This document shows positions 49,952 to 54,401 of a stretch of 54,401 bases of DNA, in pieces. The notes beneath the pieces are model-generated. The model was not told where the DNA came from. It saw nothing but the letters and a program-made list of their open reading frames with translations, and did no database searches. Position numbers and translations under genes: made by a program. The stretch spans positions 1 through 54,401 of the forward strand of contig JUEM01000012.1 of NCBI GenBank assembly GCA_000817085.1, read 5' to 3'. Each line of letters begins with the position of its first letter. Within the stretch, counting starts at the first letter, position 1. Source of the stretch: a marine actinobacterium MedAcidi-G1 (lineage in GTDB: Bacteria > Actinomycetota > Acidimicrobiia > Acidimicrobiales > MedAcidi-G1).

Positions 49952-51390
49952 TGGAAGCGACAGAAATAGCCAAAAAAGTTTTGTCTGGTGAGATGAGCGC
50001 CCGTTCAGTCATCGAGCAACATATTGAAATCATTAACAAGATTGAACCTGATGTCAATGCATTCAATCTTGTTACTGCTGAACAAGCTTTGATCGATGCT
50101 GATGAAATAGATTCAAAAATTGCATCTGGAGAAACTTTGGGGCCCCTAGCGGGCGTTCCGATTTCGGTTAAAGACAATCTTTGTACTCGTGGAATTGAGA
50201 CAACTTGCAGTTCGAAAATTTTAGAAGGCTGGAAACCCCCTTATGACGCCACTGTTATAGAAAAACTTAGAGAAGCAGGAGCAATCATCATGGGTAAAAC
50301 TAATCTAGATGAATTTGCTATGGGTTCTTCGACAGAGAATTCTGCCTTCGGGCCAACCAGAAATCCTCATAATTTGGAACGTGTTCCAGGAGGCTCATCA
50401 GGAGGCTCTGCAGCAGCTGTAGCAGCAGGATTTTCTCCTCTTGCTCTGGGGAGTGATACCGGTGGATCTATACGACAACCAGCTGCTCTTTGTGGTGTCG
50501 TAGGGGTGAAGCCGACATATGGAAGAGTTTCTCGTTATGGGCTCGTAGCGTTTGCTTCCAGTCTTGACCAGATTGGTCCTTTTGCTAATACGGTTTCTGA
50601 TGCTGCTTTGACTCTTGAAGTGATCAGCGGTCATGATCCAAGAGACTCCACATCAATCCCAGAGAAACCGCTGGACATTTCAGGAGTTTTAAACCAAGGG
50701 ATTGAGGGTATGAGGATAGGAGTGATTGAGGAACTCTCCGGAAAAGGCCTAGGAGGGATTTCTAAGGATGTAATCTCTCGAGTCGAAGAAGCAATAAAAG
50801 TTTTTTCCAATGCAGGAGCTGATGTTGAATCAGCCTCGGTACCGGCTTCAATTTACGGTCTGTCAGCATATTATGTAATAGCACCTGCGGAAGCGTCTTC
50901 TAATCTCTCGAGGTACGACGGAATACGTTTTGGTCCGAGAACAGAAGCAGCAACCACTGCCGAGACAATGACAGCTACTCGCACCAAAGGTTTTGGTGAT
51001 GAAGTGAAGCGTCGCATCATGCTTGGAACTTACGCACTTTCGGCCGGATACTATGACGCCTATTACGGCAAGTCTCAGAGAGTAAGAACATTAATAATGA
51101 ATGATTTCGCGAAAGCTTATGAGAAATTTGACATTCTTATAAGTCCCACTTCACCAACTACAGCGTTTCCTTTAGGAGATAAAACAGAGGATCCGATGCA
51201 GATGTACCTGCAGGATGTATGCACAATTCCATCGAATCTCACAGGGCATCCTGCCATGTCAGTTCCTTTTGGATCTGGAGAAGATGGAATGCCTGTAGGG
51301 ATACAAATTCTTGCTCCAGCTATGGCTGAGCGAGAAATGTTCCAAGCTGCAAAAATTCTTGAATCTGAAAGCGGTAAAGACATTGAATAG
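49951..51390 (+). CDS. gatA: Asp/Glu-tRNA amidotransferase subunit A
   Basis: This is the amidase subunit (479 aa) that releases ammonia from glutamine. The Ser-Ser-Lys triad fits Lys74 (SVKDNLC), Ser149 (PGGSSGGS) and Ser173 (SDTGGSIRQPA). It starts with GTG, overlapping the gatC stop by 1 bp. Confidence 0.97.
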   Translation: MEATEIAKKVLSGEMSARSVIEQHIEIINKIEPDVNAFNLVTAEQALIDADEIDSKIASGETLGPLAGVPISVKDNLCTRGIETTCSSKILEGWKPPYDATVIEKLREAGAIIMGKTNLDEFAMGSSTENSAFGPTRNPHNLERVPGGSSGGSAAAVAAGFSPLALGSDTGGSIRQPAALCGVVGVKPTYGRVSRYGLVAFASSLDQIGPFANTVSDAALTLEVISGHDPRDSTSIPEKPLDISGVLNQGIEGMRIGVIEELSGKGLGGISKDVISRVEEAIKVFSNAGADVESASVPASIYGLSAYYVIAPAEASSNLSRYDGIRFGPRTEAATTAETMTATRTKGFGDEVKRRIMLGTYALSAGYYDAYYGKSQRVRTLIMNDFAKAYEKFDILISPTSPTTAFPLGDKTEDPMQMYLQDVCTIPSNLTGHPAMSVPFGSGEDGMPVGIQILAPAMAEREMFQAAKILESESGKDIE

Positions 51391-51397
51391 CCCTGAT

Positions 51398-52816
51398 ATG
51401 GATAGTTGGGAAACGGTAATAGGTTTAGAGGTTCATGCAGAATTAGCTACTAAAACTAAAATGTTTTCATCAGCGCTTAATTCTTTCGGTGGAAAACCCA
51501 ATAGCAACACGGACCCTGTTTCTCTTGGATTACCAGGATCTTTACCGGTCTTGAACGAAAAAGCGGTAGAGCTAGCGATCAGAGTGGGTTTGGCTTTAAA
51601 TTGTGAGGTACAAAAGTCAGTATTTGCTCGGAAGAACTATTTTTACCCAGATATGCCTAAGGCTTATCAAATTTCTCAATTCGACTTACCTATAAACAAA
51701 GAAGGCTGGTTAGAACTTTCTGACGGACGTCGAATAGGAATTGAGAGGGCTCACCTTGAGGAGGACACTGGAAAAATAACTCATGTAGGAGGTGGGGGAC
51801 GAATACATGAAGCTTCTTACTCTTTAATCGATTACAACAGGTCAGGAGTTCCACTAATCGAAATAGTTGGTGCACCAGATCTTCGGGGCCCAGACGAGGC
51901 AAGAGACTATGTCTCTGAGCTGCGCTCAATATTAGTAACAATTGGGGCTTCTGATGGAAAGATGGAAGAAGGGTCTCTCCGCGTTGACTGTAATGTTTCA
52001 GTCCGACAAAAGGGGGATAAAGAGTTGGGGACACGCTGCGAAATAAAAAATATCAACTCTTTGAGGTCTCTCGGAAGAGCCATCGAATACGAGGCAAAAA
52101 GACAAATTGAAATAATTGAATCAGGCCAAAAAATTGAGCAACAAACACGTCATTGGGATGAAGCTGAGGGTCGTACACACAAATTGCGATCTAAGGAAGA
52201 AGCTTTTGACTATCGCTATTTTCCAGAACCTGATTTAGTGCCAATTGAACCATCAGAAGAGTGGGTAAAAGAGATTGCTGACTCTTTACCTCCACTTCCT
52301 AGAGACCGAAGATATCTGCTAGCTGAAACAATTGGAGTTGAACCAACAGAAACATCGTTGATAGTTCAAAGAGATTTGGATGGTTTCGCTCTTAAGGCAA
52401 TTTCCTTTAAAGCTAATAAAAAACGGGTTCTAGTACATTTAGAGAACAATCTTGCTGACGGAACTGGCGAACTGACACCGGAGGCATTTGCATCTCTTAC
52501 GGTAATGGAGATGAATGGCGAGTTGACAGCGACACAAACCAAAACAGTTTTGGCAGAATTAGTCCGTGCAGGTGGAGATCCTCAAGAGATAGCTGAGAGT
52601 CATGGTTTTGAATCGATGGACAATTCTGAATTAGAAGAAATAGTTGATCGAATAATTTTAGAAAATTCTGATGACTGGGTTGTTTTCATTAATGGGGATG
52701 AAACTGAAAGAAAGAAAAAATCAGGTTTTTTTGTTGGGTTAATCATGAAAGAGACCAGAGGTCAGGCTGATGGTAAAATGGTTAATCAAATTTTAAGTGA
52801 CAAAGCTAAAAACTAG
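51398..52816 (+). CDS. gatB: Asp/Glu-tRNA amidotransferase subunit B
   Basis: This is the tRNA-binding kinase subunit (472 aa), which phosphorylates Glu-tRNA-Gln or Asp-tRNA-Asn before amidation. WETVIGLEVHAELATKTKMF is the N-terminus, RKNYFYPDMPKAYQISQFD and LEEDTGKI follow, and the C-terminal YqeY-like tail ends in GQADGKMVNQIL. ATG 51398 is used; the longer open frame back to 51311 lies inside gatA and is not GatB-like. Its stop and that of the MATE gene share the palindrome CTAG (52813-52816). Confidence 0.95.
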   Translation: MDSWETVIGLEVHAELATKTKMFSSALNSFGGKPNSNTDPVSLGLPGSLPVLNEKAVELAIRVGLALNCEVQKSVFARKNYFYPDMPKAYQISQFDLPINKEGWLELSDGRRIGIERAHLEEDTGKITHVGGGGRIHEASYSLIDYNRSGVPLIEIVGAPDLRGPDEARDYVSELRSILVTIGASDGKMEEGSLRVDCNVSVRQKGDKELGTRCEIKNINSLRSLGRAIEYEAKRQIEIIESGQKIEQQTRHWDEAEGRTHKLRSKEEAFDYRYFPEPDLVPIEPSEEWVKEIADSLPPLPRDRRYLLAETIGVEPTETSLIVQRDLDGFALKAISFKANKKRVLVHLENNLADGTGELTPEAFASLTVMEMNGELTATQTKTVLAELVRAGGDPQEIAESHGFESMDNSELEEIVDRIILENSDDWVVFINGDETERKKKSGFFVGLIMKETRGQADGKMVNQILSDKAKN

Positions 52817-54117
52817 CTTCCTAATTTCTGCCAATTATCGCTTCGAAAACGTAAATACAAAGTTGTAGAACGAGTCAACATCAGAATCCAAATAGATCCC
52901 CAAATCCAACCTATACCGAGATTAAATGTGACGCTTAAAAGCATTAGGGGTATCGAAATAGTTGCCGAAAAGCTCATCGCCTTGGCGAGGAAACGTTGAT
53001 CACCGGCACCTATCAGAATGCCGTCTAGTGCGAATGCTACTCCTGATAAGGGGGCCATAGCCGCAACATGTAAAAGAAGAAAACTCGCAAGTTCGACTAC
53101 TTCGGTATCTTCAGAAAAAATTTCTGCGAAAGGGACATGAAAGATCGCAAGAAAAGAACCCGTGAAGACACCTATTCCAATAGACCACATAATGGCTCTT
53201 CGACCCACTTTGCGGGCTTCATCGGCATGACCAGCTCCTAGAAGGTTTCCTATTAGTGCTTGTGCCGCTATGGCAATAGCATCCATCGACATGGCGAGAA
53301 AAAACCATGCTTGGAATCCCACTTCATGTGCCGCAACATCGACATTTCCTAGACGAGCCGCCATTGCTGTAGCGACAATAAAAGAAGTAGTTAATGAGAG
53401 ATTCCTAATCAATAGCTCACTTGAGCTCCTTAAAAGTTTTACTAAAACCATAAATTTAGGTTTTAAGGAAATTTTATATTTACTTATAGATTGCCAAATC
53501 CAAACTAAGTAAATTGAAGCGCCTACCCACTGAGAAATAACAGTGGATGCAGCAGAAGCTCCAATTTTTTTGTCAAACCCGTAGATGAGAATCAGTTCGA
53601 GTCCTAGATTTAAAAAAGCAGTTCCTAGTGCCACCCAGAGGGGTCTAATTGTGTCTTTGACTCCGCGCAAGTAACCCACTCCTGCCAGCATTATCAACAT
53701 CGCTGGAGCACCGAACATGCTGATGCGCAGATAGATGCGAGCTTGATTTAGAAGTTCCCCGTCAGCACCTAAAAGTTTCAGTAGAGGATCAGCAGCAAAG
53801 TACCCGAGAAAAGCAATTGCAATACCGAGAAAAAAAGCCAACCATAGGCTTTGAATAGCCTGATTGGAAGCTTTTAATGGTTCGCCTGCTCCAGTAAACC
53901 TGGCGACTGTTGCAGTAGTCCCATAGGCCAAAAAGAAACAAAGTCCATAGATCAATAGAAGGGCAGCAGATGCAACAGCTAATCCTCCTAGGGGCAGAGT
54001 ACCTAAGTGGCCGACAACAGCGGTATCGGCCAATAAATATAATGGTTCGGCTACAAGGGCACCCAAAGCTGGGATTGCCAGTGTCAGAAGCTGTTTATCA
54101 TGATCTGGGATGTTGAT
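52813..54117 (-). CDS. MATE-family transporter (DinF-like), probable ATC start
   Basis: This is a twelve-span multidrug/metabolite exporter using a cation gradient. ADTAVVGHLGTLPLGGLAVA is the TM1-2 signature, and GVGYLRGVKDTIRPLW and FALDGILIGAGDQRFL are DinF-like repeats. The first conventional start in frame is TTG 54066, but it would cut off the conserved DKQLLTLAIPAL that begins TM1 in relatives. Upstream of that motif the frame holds only ATC, AAC, CCA, GAT, CAT and similar codons before a stop at 54129-54127. An ATC at 54117 lies six nucleotides after TAGACT, exactly where leaderless starts fall elsewhere in the window, giving 434 residues. A sequence error is the alternative. Confidence 0.85.
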   Translation of the reverse strand: MNIPDHDKQLLTLAIPALGALVAEPLYLLADTAVVGHLGTLPLGGLAVASAALLLIYGLCFFLAYGTTATVARFTGAGEPLKASNQAIQSLWLAFFLGIAIAFLGYFAADPLLKLLGADGELLNQARIYLRISMFGAPAMLIMLAGVGYLRGVKDTIRPLWVALGTAFLNLGLELILIYGFDKKIGASAASTVISQWVGASIYLVWIWQSISKYKISLKPKFMVLVKLLRSSSELLIRNLSLTTSFIVATAMAARLGNVDVAAHEVGFQAWFFLAMSMDAIAIAAQALIGNLLGAGHADEARKVGRRAIMWSIGIGVFTGSFLAIFHVPFAEIFSEDTEVVELASFLLLHVAAMAPLSGVAFALDGILIGAGDQRFLAKAMSFSATISIPLMLLSVTFNLGIGWIWGSIWILMLTRSTTLYLRFRSDNWQKLGS

Positions 54118-54123
54118 GATGAA

Positions 54124-54129
54124 AGTCTA
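54124..54129 (-). promoter_or_regulatory. -10 element TAGACT ahead of the MATE gene
   Basis: On the minus strand TAGACT (54129-54124) is followed by TTCATC and then ATC AAC ATC CCA in the MATE frame. The spacing equals that of the other leaderless promoters. Confidence 0.5.
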
Positions 54130-54165
54130 AACCTATTCAAGTCGTCAAACCGTTGATTTGAGCTC

Positions 54166-54178
54166 TACCATTCAAGTA
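54166..54178 (+). promoter_or_regulatory. -10 element TACCAT for leaderless ilvD transcript
   Basis: TACCAT (54166-54171) is six nucleotides before ATG 54178. The hexamer is identical to that of mutA. Confidence 0.65.
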
Positions 54179-54401
54179 TGAGTGAAAACAAAGAAATTGA
54201 TATAAAGCCAAGATCTCGCGAAGTTACAGATGGAGCTAACAGGGCACCAGCTCGTGCGATGTTGCGTGCTGTAGGTATGAAGGAAGAAGATTTTTCGAAA
54301 GCACAAGTTGGAGTGGCGTCATCATGGAATGAAGTCACACCGTGCAATTTACCTTTAGATGCACTCGCAAAAAGATGTAAAGAAGGAGTTTCTAACGCAG
54401 G
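54178..54401 (+). CDS. ilvD: Dihydroxy-acid dehydratase, N-terminal part (cut by window edge)
   Basis: About 74 residues are visible. [20 protein letters not shown] and [18 protein letters not shown] match the IlvD N-terminus, where the Cys of TPCN is an Fe-S cluster ligand. The enzyme makes 2-keto acids for Val, Leu and Ile synthesis. The remainder lies beyond 54401. Confidence 0.93.
   Translation, partial: MSENKEIDIKPRSREVTDGANRAPARAMLRAVGMKEEDFSKAQVGVASSWNEVTPCNLPLDALAKRCKEGVSNA

Noticed and set aside
54064-54066. TTG 54066 as the MATE start
   Set aside because: It would delete the conserved beginning of the first membrane span, which is clearly encoded upstream in the same frame.

Overview
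The window is about 54 kb of gene-dense bacterial chromosome with low-to-moderate GC and very short intergenic gaps. No rRNA, tRNA, CRISPR array, insertion sequence or phage gene is visible. The gene set points to Actinomycetota, most likely a streamlined, probably aquatic member of Acidimicrobiia. The reasons are two F420-type luciferase-like oxidoreductases, a MurA with Asp in place of the catalytic Cys, a PASTA-domain Ser/Thr kinase, GatCAB, an inositol-1-phosphate synthase, a FadD3-like ligase, a type-2 IleRS and widespread leaderless start sites. The class-level assignment is inference.

Layout. 0-3.5 kb: epoxide hydrolase (cut by the window edge), F420-type oxidoreductase and a DHA2-type efflux pump, all on minus. 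3.6-8.0 kb: the methylmalonyl-CoA mutase operon mutA-mutB-meaB on plus. 8.1-9.7 kb: a Tat-exported PhoX-like protein whose C-terminal repeat is out of frame, then a strong bidirectional terminator. 9.7-16.5 kb: class I ribonucleotide reductase (nrdA-nrdB) and ileS on minus. 16.6-22.1 kb: a CoA-ester catabolism block (FadD3-like ligase, a small EETP-repeat protein also out of frame, a second F420-type oxidoreductase, a CitE-like lyase, a divergent acyl-CoA ligase). 22.1-25.9 kb: ino1, glyA and a WecA-type transferase. 26.0-33.6 kb: a full F1Fo ATP synthase operon. 33.7-38.7 kb: glpX, a duplicated-domain hypothetical, a desaturase, a small hydrolase and an MFS protein. 38.8-45.2 kb: murA, a small membrane protein, an Nfu-type Fe-S scaffold, rhomboid, SRPBCC, cysteine desulfurase-mnmA and a membrane protein. 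45.2-54.4 kb: ligA, a secreted-domain hypothetical divergent from a PASTA kinase, gatCAB, a MATE transporter and the start of ilvD.

The most unusual signals are regulatory and structural. (1) At least eleven operon-first genes have a TANNNT -10 hexamer exactly 6 or 7 nt before an ATG or GTG, which implies leaderless mRNAs. Operon-internal genes such as atpE and glyA carry Shine-Dalgarno sequences instead. (2) The same rule places the MATE transporter start on an ATC codon, and no ATG, GTG, TTG or CTG is available upstream of its conserved N-terminus. (3) A perfect 18-bp inverted repeat with a 4-bp loop holds two mirror-image leaderless promoters for the kinase and its divergent neighbour. (4) Two unrelated genes have coding tandem repeats interrupted by a partial unit that shifts the frame, so both are either phase-variable or hit by the same kind of repeat error. 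(5) The ATP synthase b subunit carries a predicted secreted His-rich N-terminal domain.
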